A stretch of DNA of 15,300 nt, from positions 1-15,300 of the forward strand of contig PWUP01000165.1 of the NCBI GenBank assembly GCA_003562535.1. The letters are read 5' to 3'. Below the pieces are notes generated by a model, which saw nothing but the letters and a program-made list of their open reading frames with translations, was not told where the DNA came from and searched no databases. Origin of the DNA: Gammaproteobacteria bacterium. Lineage in GTDB: Bacteria > Pseudomonadota > Gammaproteobacteria > Competibacterales > Competibacteraceae. Below are positions 7,373 through 15,215 of the stretch, piece by piece; the first letter of the stretch is position 1; each line of letters opens with the position of its first letter. The translations under genes and the position numbers were made by a program.

Positions 7373-7963
7373 ATCCGGCCACGGGCCGGGCGGACGGCGG
7401 GGCAGGTAGCGGGTTTCGGTTGTTTCGGTGTCAATCCGAAATCCCCGCGCTTGGTAATTGGCCAAGGCGTGGGGATGATCCAGACTACAGGTATTCACGG
7501 TCACTTGCTCCGGTTGGCCGTGCCAGGCGCGGCGGACGGCATGGCTGAGCAACACCCCACCAAAGCCTTGACCGACACATTGCGGCATCAGTCCAAAGTA
7601 GGCGATGTTCATGGTGCGTGCGTCATCTTTGGGCTGCAATTCATAGAATCCTGCAGGGGTTCCGCAGTGGTAGGCCACCCAAGTTTCCGCGCCTGGGCGC
7701 TCCAACCAGCGCTGCCAATCACTGTAGCGCCAATTTAAGCGATCCATCCAATACCATGCTCCCCCCACGGCAGTGTATAAAAACCGATTCAGTGCCGGTG
7801 ACGGTATCTCCGCTTGGATGATTGCTAAATCATCACGCTCAGGTTTTAACTGAGCGTGTTGTAGTGAGGTCATGGACAAATAATGCACAACCACTCGAAC
7901 CCGTCTCATCATTAACCAACCACCCGCCAGTGAATCAAGTAATCCAGTCGAGCGTATAGGCAT
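7361..7963 (-). CDS. GNAT family N-acetyltransferase
   Basis: Acyl-CoA-dependent transferase of the GNAT fold; substrate unknown. The acetyl-CoA-binding motif A is clear: NIAYFGLMPQCVGQGFGGVLL around residues 119-139, with the QxxGxG/G loop. WVAYHCGTPAGFYEL forms the preceding strands, and HALANYQARGF matches the C-terminal motif in which the Tyr often acts as general acid. The usual family length is about 170-185 aa. The given ATG (7963) yields 200 aa and has a GGAA about 8 bases upstream. Met18/Met19 (7912/7909) or Met31 are plausible shorter starts. Lies 54 bp downstream of ppx on the same strand and may be co-transcribed with it. Confidence 0.9.
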   Translation of the reverse strand: MPIRSTGLLDSLAGGWLMMRRVRVVVHYLSMTSLQHAQLKPERDDLAIIQAEIPSPALNRFLYTAVGGAWYWMDRLNWRYSDWQRWLERPGAETWVAYHCGTPAGFYELQPKDDARTMNIAYFGLMPQCVGQGFGGVLLSHAVRRAWHGQPEQVTVNTCSLDHPHALANYQARGFRIDTETTETRYLPRRPPGPWPDADV

Positions 7964-8017
7964 GGCCGTTTCCAGGTTTGGTGGCGACGAGGGGGATCAC
8001 TACACGCCTTTGGACTG

Positions 8018-9532
8018 TTAAGCATAATCCAGCTTCCAACCGACTTTGCGCAGATACTCCGCCTCAGTGGCCAGATCCGCCGCAGTCAGCGGATGATCAC
8101 GCAACCAACCTGCAGGAAAGTTCAAGCGCACACCACTTTTTTTGGCTTTGACTTGTATCTCCGGCAATACCTTACGGCGATGGCCGCGATGCAGCAATAC
8201 CGCCAAGCGCAGCAATACCGCCAAGCGCTGCACTGGTGACTGCAAATCATCCGGCAGCTCACGAAACACTTTACGAGGAAATTTACGCCGATGGCTATAG
8301 ATTAAGGCCGCGATACGCTGCTGCTCACCACTCGAAAAGCCGGGCAAATCAGAATGGCGTACAATATACGCCCCGTGGCGATGGTAGCGGCTGTGGGCAA
8401 TGGACAGGCCAATCTCATGTACTTGTGCGGCCCAGGCTAACTCATCGGCAAACCGGCTGTCCTGCAACCCCCAAGGTTTAGCGACCTGCTGATAAAGATC
8501 ATGCACCGTAGCCACTACCCGTTTCGCTTGGGCTTTATCCACCGCATAGCGTTCGGAGAGCATCGTGATGGTGCGTTGACGTACATCTTCTTGACGGCTG
8601 CGCCCGAGCAGATCATAGATGACACCTTCACGCAGCGCACCCTCGGCCACATCGAGACGTTCAATACCTAGCGCCTCAACCACCCCATGTAACACCACAA
8701 AACCACCGGTCAGCACGCTCGCCCGTTCGCTACTCAACGCCCAGCGGTCAGCAATGGCCTGAGTGCAGGAGCCGGTCTCCAATAACGCTGTGCGTAACTG
8801 CCCCAAAGCTTCACGGGTAATGCCTTCCTCACACCAGCCCTCACTCACTACAATGTCGCGGATGGTGCGAATCGTACCAGACGCCCCCATAACCGCCGCC
8901 CAGCCCAGGCTTTGATAGGCTTCCAGTACCGATTCCATCTCTAACTGCACGGCCAGCTCGGCATTGGCTAACGCCGCTTCGCGGGCGGATTGATCGCCGG
9001 TCACAAACGCTTTACGCCAGAAATAGCGCCGCGTCATGCTGACACAGCCCATATTCAGGCTCTGTAACTGCAAGGGTTTAAACCCCTCGCCGATGATCAA
9101 CTCGGTGCTCCCACCCCCGATGTCGATCACCAAACGCCGTCCATCCACCCCAGCACTGGTATGGGCAATGCCAAGATAAATCAGTCGCGCTTCCTCAATA
9201 CCGCTGATCACTTCAATCGGATGTCCGACCACCCGTTCAGCTCGCGCTAAAAACGCCGCCCCATTACGCGCCTGACGCAGGGTATTGGTGCCGACGATAC
9301 GCACTTTGGACTCAGGCATATCGCGTAGCCGTTGACTGAACCGACCCAAACAGGCCAAAGCCCGCTGGCGAGCGGCTCGACTGAGAGTATTTTGATCATC
9401 CAGACCTGCTGCCAATTGCACCATTTCCTTAAAACGATCAATAATTTGCAAATTTCCATTAACTTCGCGGGCAATAATCATGTGAAAACTATTGGAACCC
9501 AAATCAATAGCAGCAATGGTGGAAGTGGGCAT
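8018..9532 (-). CDS. ppx: Exopolyphosphatase, Ppx/GppA family
   Basis: Hydrolyses terminal phosphates of inorganic polyphosphate, or pppGpp in GppA-type members. Seen in 504 aa: ASKHA phosphate-binding loop IAAIDLGSNSFHMII at residues 6-20; GTNTLRQARN; SGIEEARLI (about 110-118) and DIGGGSTEL (137-145), each carrying a catalytic Glu of the family; GASGTIRT. A C-terminal HD-like helical region contains VHEIGLSIAHSRYHRHGAYI. Length near 500 aa favours Ppx over shorter GppA forms. The start is fixed by AGGAGCT (9541-9547) 8 bases upstream. Near residues 436-447 an 18-bp tandem repeat encodes LAVLLRLAVLLH. Divergent from trxB; no ppk in the window. Confidence 0.94.
   Translation of the reverse strand: MPTSTIAAIDLGSNSFHMIIAREVNGNLQIIDRFKEMVQLAAGLDDQNTLSRAARQRALACLGRFSQRLRDMPESKVRIVGTNTLRQARNGAAFLARAERVVGHPIEVISGIEEARLIYLGIAHTSAGVDGRRLVIDIGGGSTELIIGEGFKPLQLQSLNMGCVSMTRRYFWRKAFVTGDQSAREAALANAELAVQLEMESVLEAYQSLGWAAVMGASGTIRTIRDIVVSEGWCEEGITREALGQLRTALLETGSCTQAIADRWALSSERASVLTGGFVVLHGVVEALGIERLDVAEGALREGVIYDLLGRSRQEDVRQRTITMLSERYAVDKAQAKRVVATVHDLYQQVAKPWGLQDSRFADELAWAAQVHEIGLSIAHSRYHRHGAYIVRHSDLPGFSSGEQQRIAALIYSHRRKFPRKVFRELPDDLQSPVQRLAVLLRLAVLLHRGHRRKVLPEIQVKAKKSGVRLNFPAGWLRDHPLTAADLATEAEYLRKVGWKLDYA
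8191..8226. repeat. Perfect 18-bp tandem duplication inside ppx
   Basis: GCAGCAATACCGCCAAGC occurs twice back to back (8191-8208, 8209-8226) with no mismatch and keeps the frame, giving two successive six-residue units (LAVLLR, then LAVLLH). Similar leucine-rich text is usual for Ppx at this position, so the protein repeat may be old, but full nucleotide identity suggests recent slippage or a slippage-prone site. Confidence 0.85.
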
Positions 9533-9614
9533 ATAAAACGAGCTCCTAAGGTTAAACAGTGGTCACAGAATACGGTATCTTTGAGCTTTAAAACACCCAA
9601 CACAGGAAATTTTC

Positions 9615-10571
9615 ATGAGTCCCACGCGACACTGCCGATTACTAATCTTAGGCTCAGGCCCTGCAGGCTATACGGCCGCCGTCTATGCCGCCCGTGCCAA
9701 CCTAACGCCGGTAATGATTACTGGTGTGCAGCCCGGCGGGCAATTGACCCAAACCACCGATGTCGATAATTGGCCCGGTGATGCCGAGGGCGTCCAAGGC
9801 CCAGAACTGATGGAGCGTATGCTGAAACACGCTCAACGCTTCGACACCGAGGTCATTTTTGATCACATCCACCGTGCTGAACTCAGCCAACGCCCCTTGC
9901 GTTTGGTCGGCGACAGCGGCACGTATACTTGTGATGCCTTGATTATTGCCACCGGAGCCAGCGCCCGTTATCTGGGGCTGGAATCAGAACAAGCGTTTAT
10001 GGGGCGTGGCGTCTCAGCCTGTGCCACCTGCGATGGGTTTTTCTACCGCAATCGCAAGGTGATGGTCATCGGTGGCGGCAATACCGCTGTCGAAGAAGCG
10101 CTGTATCTAGCTAATATCGCGTCTGAAGTCATCCTCGTCCATCGCCGTCAGCAGTTTCGCGCTGAAAAAATCATGCTCAATCGGCTGCAAGAGCGGGTCA
10201 CTAATGGCAATATCCGTCTGCAACTGGATTGCGTTCTCGATGAAGTATTAGGTGACTCCAGTGGTGTGACCGGCGCACGGATTCGCAATGTCCACACCGG
10301 CAGCACGGAACACTTTGATGTGCACGGCATCTTCATCGCCATCGGTCACACCCCCAATACTGAGTTATTCGCAGGCCAATTGGCTATGCAGGGGGGCTAT
10401 ATTACCGTACACGGCGGTTCACAGGGTAACGCCACCGCCACCAGCATCCCTGGGGTCTTTGCGGCAGGCGATGTCATGGATCATGTGTACCGCCAAGCCA
10501 TCACCTCAGCCGGTAGCGGTTGCATGGCGGCTTTGGATGCCGAACGTTATTTGGATAGCGCTCACACCTGA
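9615..10571 (+). CDS. trxB: Thioredoxin-disulfide reductase
   Basis: FAD- and NADPH-dependent enzyme that reduces thioredoxin in the cytosol. Seen in 318 aa: FAD-binding LGSGPAGYTAAVYAARA (about residues 12-28), the redox-active Cys136-Ala-Thr-Cys139 followed by DGFFYRN, NADPH-binding VIGGGNTAVEEALYL (151-165) with HRR at 176-178, and the C-terminal FAD segment FAAGDVMDHVYRQAITSAGSG. Length and motifs match E. coli TrxB closely. AGGAAA (9604-9609) lies 5 bases before the ATG. It is divergent from ppx across an 82-bp gap that should hold both promoters, though no clear -35/-10 pair was found. The last 10 bp overlap the convergent GGDEF gene. Confidence 0.97.
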   Translation: MSPTRHCRLLILGSGPAGYTAAVYAARANLTPVMITGVQPGGQLTQTTDVDNWPGDAEGVQGPELMERMLKHAQRFDTEVIFDHIHRAELSQRPLRLVGDSGTYTCDALIIATGASARYLGLESEQAFMGRGVSACATCDGFFYRNRKVMVIGGGNTAVEEALYLANIASEVILVHRRQQFRAEKIMLNRLQERVTNGNIRLQLDCVLDEVLGDSSGVTGARIRNVHTGSTEHFDVHGIFIAIGHTPNTELFAGQLAMQGGYITVHGGSQGNATATSIPGVFAAGDVMDHVYRQAITSAGSGCMAALDAERYLDSAHT

Positions 10572-11518
10572 CCCCCATACACTCGATTACGCCCGGCCTG
10601 TTTAGCAGCGTACAACGCCTGATCGGCATGGCTAAACAACTGATCTAGGGTAGGCACTGTAGTCGCATGAGCCTCGGTACTGGCAAAACCAATGGTGGTG
10701 CGTAAACCAAAAGGCTGCCCTTGATCATCCGCGACTTTAGCCTGTTGCACGGCATGGCGAACCCGTTCCGCCACGGCTTGAGCGGTGGCGTAGCCATCGG
10801 GCAGTAATACGACAAATTCATCTCCGCCCCAACGCCCGAAAATGTCCATATCGCGCAACACCTCCTCGTAGAACGGCTTACGCGCCAACACCAAGGCATT
10901 ATGATCAATGATGGCAATACTGGCTTGCGGGGGAATATCAATTTTTGCTAGCCAGCGAGCAAAAAACTCCAGATCCACGCCAATGGCAACCATACCGATG
11001 AATGCATCGCTGGCATGAGGCAAACGCCGAGCTTGAGTGACATTGAATTGCCCAGTATTGCTGACATATCCCAAACTCACGAAGGTGTGCCGCGTGGGAT
11101 GATCACGCAATGCCTGACAGTATTCACGCTCACTGGCATCAAAGCCGACATGGGCGTTAGTATGGGTCACTCGGCACTCGGCATCGAAGGCACCGACTAA
11201 AAACGCATGCGGTACCGTCGCTTTTTTATCAAGCAATAGCTCAGTGAGGCGCTGCTGGCGGTGCGGATCAGGATGAGGGTACAGCAACTCAGCAGGATCG
11301 ACATGACCAGCGATGTCACGCAGCACATAGTCCGATGCGGCAAAAGCCCCGATGATCCACTCGGCAATTAAATCGCTGCTGTGCCGCAGTGAGCGTTGCG
11401 CGTACTCTTGGGCATGTTGATAGCTGTAGTGTACGCTGAAGGCGATCAACGCGCCTATCCCTAAGCAAAACAGCAGGCAAAAGCCTAAGCTGCGGCGGCG
11501 AGCTGTACGATCATTCAT
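10562..11518 (-). pseudogene. Membrane sensor/GGDEF protein with internal in-frame deletion (likely inactive)
   Basis: Open frame of 318 aa from ATG 11518. TM helix at about residues 10-30; extracytoplasmic dCache-like sensor (SDYVLRDI, TNAHVGFDASEREYCQALRD, SLGYVSNTGQFNVTQARR) to about 214; then GRWGGDEFVVLLP (GGDEF at 231-235) and the usual GGDEF end HADQALYAAKQAGRNRVY. Full diguanylate cyclases have about 60-70 residues before GGDEF, including a DxLT-like start and a metal-binding Asp. Here only about 15 residues separate the sensor strand IAIIDHNALVLARKP from GRWGGDEF. The sensor's second half and the second membrane helix are also absent, so the GGDEF remnant would face the periplasm. 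The breakpoint lies near 10873. The frame is intact, so it may still be expressed, but cyclase activity is not expected. The same frame extends upstream to 11692, but that part overlaps the structured RNA and is not protein-like. Its ribosome site would be GAGAGAA just before 11518. Confidence 0.75.
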
Positions 11519-11735
11519 CGGTTCTCTCTGCAAGAAACCCCGTCCTTCAGGGCGGGGAGGGATAGCGGCTGCGGTCTTGCAGCCATCAAAAAAAGGTGTG
11601 GGCTTTCCACCCACGGGGTCGTGAGACTCTGCCCCGTAAAGGGCCCGGTGACGCAGGGCTTGCGCCCCGTCTCCCCTCGCCAATGTCGGCAACCGGAAGA
11701 TCCGTAGCCAAGTTGAACGAACCAGTCGGGTTTAA
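11519..11735 (-). ncRNA. HEARO-like / IscB-type omega RNA without an iscB gene
   Basis: The entire tadC-GGDEF gap is rich in stem-loops when read on the minus strand. From 5' to 3': GACG-GGGC/GCCC-CGTC with a GCAA tetraloop (11671-11650), GCCC/GGGC (11644-11631), GTGGG/CCCAC (11614-11598), GGCTGC/GCAGCC (11584-11567), and a terminal CCCCG...CGGGG hairpin (11557-11538) followed by a purine-rich stretch and an ATG. The GCAA loop is GNRA only on the minus strand, supporting that orientation. Sequence pieces such as GGGGAGACGGGGCGCAAGCC and TGCGTCACCGGG, and the 3' hairpin directly before an ATG, match my memory of HEARO RNAs, now known as the guide-bearing omega RNAs of IscB. Ends are approximate. 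In ISC elements the guide comes from sequence just 5' of the scaffold, here the end of tadC. An IS200/IS605 end is the main alternative. Confidence 0.6.
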
Positions 11736-12712
11736 CCCCCCAAGCTGGAAAAGGCTTCAATGATTCGAATCACCGCTGGCCCCACTGCCACTAAAAAAAA
11801 TGCCGGAAACAAACACAGCACCAACGGAAACACCATTTTAGTGCCAATTTTAGCAGCCGCTTCTTCAGCGCGCTGCATGCGCTGATCGCGGAAGTCTTCG
11901 GCATAGATGCGCAGCGTATCGGCAATACTGCCGCCAAAGCGCAGACTTTGGGCAAGCAACGACACCAAGCCACGGATATCATCCAGCCCAGTGCGGACAT
12001 ATAAATTCTTCAGCGCCTCAACCCGTGCTACGCCAGCGCGAATTTCCCCATCCACCAAGCGTAATTCCAGCGACAGTTCAGGATAACTAGGATGAATCTC
12101 CCGCGCCACACGCTGCAAGGCCGCGTTCAAGCCCAATCCCGCCTCAATACACACCACCAGCAAATCCAGCGCGTCTGGAAACGCATGCCGCAGTTTGCGT
12201 TGCCGACCCTCGACTTGACGCCTGAGCACGATATTTGGGCCAATCACCCCAATACTTGCCCCTAGCGTGGCATAAAATATCAACTGTGGGGTGGGCGTTT
12301 CCGGCCAGATTTGCGGTACCAATACTAATACTAAGAGGGGTGGCAGCAAGGTCGCGAGAATTTTAAGCCCATAGAACAAAGTCAACGCCGAGTCGGAACG
12401 GTAGCCGGCAATGACCAGTTGATTGGCGATTTTCGTCCGTTCGCTGGCTTGGCTGGGAAGCAGCAGCCCTGAATAGGGTTCCAAGGCATCCCCAATACGT
12501 TCGCTTCTCTTCGGATCTGTGGACGCTGACGATTCAGCAGGGCGGCTGAGTTCACCGAGCCGCCGCCGCAGAGGATCATAGCGAGTATTGATCAAGACAA
12601 TCAGAGCTAAGCTGATCAGCAACACCGCTCCGCCGACCAGCAGCATAAACGCCAACTGTAACTGTTGCGGCGTTAGATTGATTGAATCGATGAGCTCAAA
12701 TACCGCGTCCAT
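11732..12712 (-). CDS. tadC: Tad pilus inner-membrane platform protein TadC
   Basis: Type II secretion F-domain protein that, with TadB, forms the membrane platform of the Tad (type IVc) pilus assembly machine. Seen in about 326 aa: N-terminal membrane helix (FMLLVGGAVLLISLALIVLI), a paired hydrophobic region near the middle (ILATLLPPLLVLVLVPQIW and a second helix), then the T2SSF segment FPDALDLLVVCIEAGLGLNAAL, QSLRFGGSIADTLRIYAEDF, and a C-terminal helix (MVFPLVLCLFPAFFLVAVGP). A GTG at 12715 directly precedes the ATG at 12712. The ATG is preferred because GAGAA lies 5 bases before it but only 2 before the GTG. It follows tadB by 24 bp. Its stop abuts the structured RNA region, and tadD, which often comes next, is absent. 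Confidence 0.93.
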   Translation of the reverse strand: MDAVFELIDSINLTPQQLQLAFMLLVGGAVLLISLALIVLINTRYDPLRRRLGELSRPAESSASTDPKRSERIGDALEPYSGLLLPSQASERTKIANQLVIAGYRSDSALTLFYGLKILATLLPPLLVLVLVPQIWPETPTPQLIFYATLGASIGVIGPNIVLRRQVEGRQRKLRHAFPDALDLLVVCIEAGLGLNAALQRVAREIHPSYPELSLELRLVDGEIRAGVARVEALKNLYVRTGLDDIRGLVSLLAQSLRFGGSIADTLRIYAEDFRDQRMQRAEEAAAKIGTKMVFPLVLCLFPAFFLVAVGPAVIRIIEAFSSLGG

Positions 12713-12736
12713 CACATTTCTCAGAGTGTTCAGACA

Positions 12737-13771
12737 TCAGACATCAATACGAATAATGCGGCGAATCCACAATATACCAACCACCATGAGCGCAAAAGTC
12801 GCTGCAATCATGCGTTGTCCTGTGGGATCATTCAGCAACGTGGGCATATAGTCCGGTGAACTCAACATCAGCATAATAAACAACACAAACGGCACTAAAG
12901 CCAGAATCCATGCCGATAACCGCCCTTCAGCGGACAGGGTGCGCACGCGGCGCTGAAAGCGAAAGCGAGCGCGGATCACTGCTGCAATTTTTTCCAGCAC
13001 TTCGGCTAAATTACCTCCAGTTTCGCGCTGAATCAGTACCGAGATGACCATCACAGTCAGCGACATGCTCGGGGTGCGTTCAAGCAAACTGAGAAAAGCA
13101 CTGCGCACATCGGCACCGTAATTAATATCGGCGAATGTGGTACCGAATTCACTCGCAATAGGTTCATCCATGTCCTCAGCAATCAGTTGTAAGGTTTCGT
13201 TGAACGGATGACCGGCTCGCAGCGCTCGGGTCATAATTTCTAACGCTTCAGGCAGTTGTTCTTCAAACTGCTCTAAACGTTGCTTACGGCGGAAACTGAA
13301 ATAGCCCAAGGGCAAACTGCCGAAGCTCAGGGCGAATAACCCCGCAAACAGGATATGATTGAGTATCATCCAGCCCAATAGCCCCCCCGCGAGTGCGAAG
13401 CCAGCACACACCAGCACCAGCCGATAGGCGGGCAGGGAGGATCCCGCTTGCAGCAATAACCAGCGCAGTGAGGTCATGCCGGGCAGAGATTCTAACGCGC
13501 GTTCTACCGGCGATAAGTCCCGCAGATAGTGTTCACGCAGCAGTGAGGTAATCTGGGGTTGTTCGAAGGTTTCACCGATTTCCTCAACCCGTTTGCGCAG
13601 TCGCCGTGCCGCCTGGCGTTGAGCACCAAACGCCGGTACAGTCAGACTTAATGACATAAGAAAGGCGGCAAATGCGACCATAGCAATAAAGATCAGGCCA
13701 CCGGTACTGGTGAAAAAGGTCTCCAGGGCGATCAACAGCGAGCCATCTATACGCGATAACAAAGCATCCAT
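12737..13771 (-). CDS. tadB: Tad pilus inner-membrane platform protein TadB
   Basis: Type II secretion F-domain protein, partner of TadC in the Tad pilus platform. Seen in about 344 aa: N-terminal helix (GGLIFIAMVAFAAFLMSLSL), two adjacent hydrophobic segments (LVLVCAGFALAGGLLGWMIL and the following one), the cytoplasmic F domain with EQLPEALEIMTRALRAGHPF, and VISVLIQRETGGNLAEVLEKIA, a typical TadB signature. A C-terminal membrane helix pair and a basic end (WIRRIIRIDV) follow. ATG 13771 is chosen: it overlaps the tadA stop (TGATG) and has GGGGGA 7 bases upstream. The preceding in-frame TTG at 13774 is less likely. Confidence 0.94.
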   Translation of the reverse strand: MDALLSRIDGSLLIALETFFTSTGGLIFIAMVAFAAFLMSLSLTVPAFGAQRQAARRLRKRVEEIGETFEQPQITSLLREHYLRDLSPVERALESLPGMTSLRWLLLQAGSSLPAYRLVLVCAGFALAGGLLGWMILNHILFAGLFALSFGSLPLGYFSFRRKQRLEQFEEQLPEALEIMTRALRAGHPFNETLQLIAEDMDEPIASEFGTTFADINYGADVRSAFLSLLERTPSMSLTVMVISVLIQRETGGNLAEVLEKIAAVIRARFRFQRRVRTLSAEGRLSAWILALVPFVLFIMLMLSSPDYMPTLLNDPTGQRMIAATFALMVVGILWIRRIIRIDV

Positions 13772-15210
13772 CAATGCATCCCCCAGCCTTCACCGCGTTG
13801 CGGATCAAACAGATCCACCGATAGCGGAATGCCGCGTCGGTAGAGTTGTTCGCGGAAACTGGGCATGGTGCCGGTAGCGCGAAATCGGCCTTCTACCAAA
13901 GGTTTGCCATTGCGCTCAACCACATTCATGCGTTCAAACCGGAAAATTTCCGACATGGTGATAATATCGCCTTCCATACCGTTAATTTCTTGAATACTGG
14001 TGAGACGGCGGCCACCGTCTTCCATGCGTTCAGTTTGCAGCACCAGATGCAAGGCTGAGGCAATCTGCGTCCGCACAGCTTTTACGGGCAATTGCAAACC
14101 GGTCATGGCCACCATATTCTCAATCCGCGTTAAAGCATCGCGGGGTTTATTGGCGTGGATCGTTGTTAAGGAACCATCATGGCCGGTATTCATAGCTTGG
14201 AGCATATCCAAGGCTTCTTGACCGCGCACCTCACCGACCACAATCCGATCTGGCCGCATCCGTAAGCTATTGCGCACCAGATCGCGGATTGTAATCTCGC
14301 CTCGGCCCTCAATATTAGGCGGACGCGATTCCAGACGCACCACATGCGGTTGGCGTAATTGTAATTCAGCGGAATCTTCAACCGTCACAATGCGTTCAAC
14401 AGCAGGAATATACTGCGATAGCATATTCAGCAAGGTGGTTTTACCCGAACCGGTGCCGCCCGCTACTAAGATATTCAGGCGGGCTTGCACACAGGCGACC
14501 AGAAACTGACCCATAGCCGAGGTAAAGCTATGGTAGTTATTAATCATTTGCTCCATACCCAGCATATCACTGCGAAAGCGCCGGATTGATACCACCGGCC
14601 CATCGAGTGCCAGAGGTGGAATAATCACATTCACCCGTGAGCCATCTTCCAAACGGGCGTCCACCATCGGGGAGGATTCATCAATGCGCCGTCCTACTCG
14701 GGTCACAATGCGGTCGATGATCTTCATCAAATGGGCATCGTTTTCAAATTTCAGCAATGTGGATTCCAGCCGCCCTTGGCGTTCAATATAAATCGAGTGG
14801 CTGCCATTGACCAAAATATCCGAGATAGCTTTGTCTTCTAGCAGCGGTTCCAGTGGCCCCAGACCGAGAATATCATCCTCGATATATTGGATAATACTTT
14901 GCCGCTGCTTTTGACTCAGTGGCAGGGCTTCGCTGTTAATCAGTTGCTTACCGATATCGCGGATTTGGCTGCGGGCTTGATGATCTTCAAGGCTGGTAAT
15001 CAGCGACAAATCCATCACTTTAAGCATTTTTTTATGGATATGCTGTTTCCATTCCAGCTCTTGCTGACTTGGGCCGATCGAGGTCTGTGGCGTGGGTTCT
15101 TCTGGTAAAAGTTCCGGCTGCGGTACGGTCACTTCACTGTTGACGATCGCTGTGGGTGGCTCAGGTTTCGGTTGGATGGACGGTTGAAATAAACGATCTC
15201 TGAGTTTCAT
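13771..15210 (-). CDS. tadA: Tad pilus assembly/retraction ATPase TadA (CpaF)
   Basis: Hexameric secretion ATPase of the VirB11/CpaF branch that powers the Tad pilus, at the cytoplasmic face of the inner membrane. Seen in 479 aa: a Pro/Glu-rich flexible N-terminus (about residues 10-48), the N-terminal CpaF domain (DDILGLGPLEPLLEDKAISD, about 112-131), and DESSPMVDARLEDGSRVN. Walker A is GGTGSGKTT (251-259), the Asp box VTVEDSAEL (275-283), Walker B RIVVGEVRG (322-330) and the His box TGHDGSLTTIHAN (342-354). All catalytic motifs are intact. The ATG at 15210 lies 5 bp after the stop of the upstream tadZ-like frame with no strong ribosome site, suggesting translational coupling. The stop overlaps the tadB start. 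Confidence 0.97.
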   Translation of the reverse strand: MKLRDRLFQPSIQPKPEPPTAIVNSEVTVPQPELLPEEPTPQTSIGPSQQELEWKQHIHKKMLKVMDLSLITSLEDHQARSQIRDIGKQLINSEALPLSQKQRQSIIQYIEDDILGLGPLEPLLEDKAISDILVNGSHSIYIERQGRLESTLLKFENDAHLMKIIDRIVTRVGRRIDESSPMVDARLEDGSRVNVIIPPLALDGPVVSIRRFRSDMLGMEQMINNYHSFTSAMGQFLVACVQARLNILVAGGTGSGKTTLLNMLSQYIPAVERIVTVEDSAELQLRQPHVVRLESRPPNIEGRGEITIRDLVRNSLRMRPDRIVVGEVRGQEALDMLQAMNTGHDGSLTTIHANKPRDALTRIENMVAMTGLQLPVKAVRTQIASALHLVLQTERMEDGGRRLTSIQEINGMEGDIITMSEIFRFERMNVVERNGKPLVEGRFRATGTMPSFREQLYRRGIPLSVDLFDPQRGEGWGMH

Positions 15211-15215
15211 GCTGA

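Noticed and set aside
10645..10941. Frameshift as the cause of the missing GGDEF half
   Set aside because: The other minus frames over this stretch do not contain the missing motifs, and the distance between sensor and GGDEF codons is too short to encode them.
11519..11692. 58-residue N-terminal extension of the GGDEF frame
   Set aside because: It translates the structured RNA region (IPPRPEGRGFL and similar), is unlike the sensor family, and the membrane-anchor start MNDRTARRRS at 11518 is typical of such proteins.
11519..11735. IS200/IS605 right end or tnpB-type omega RNA
   Set aside because: The 3' GC-rich hairpin is similar, but a full chain of stems ending before an ATG fits the IscB-type HEARO layout better, and no tnpA/tnpB or second end is present. 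Kept as the main alternative.
11515..11760. 81-residue minus-strand open frame across the tadC end and the intergenic region
   Set aside because: No family resemblance, out of frame with tadC, and it covers the stem-loop region; explained by lack of stops in GC-rich structured DNA.
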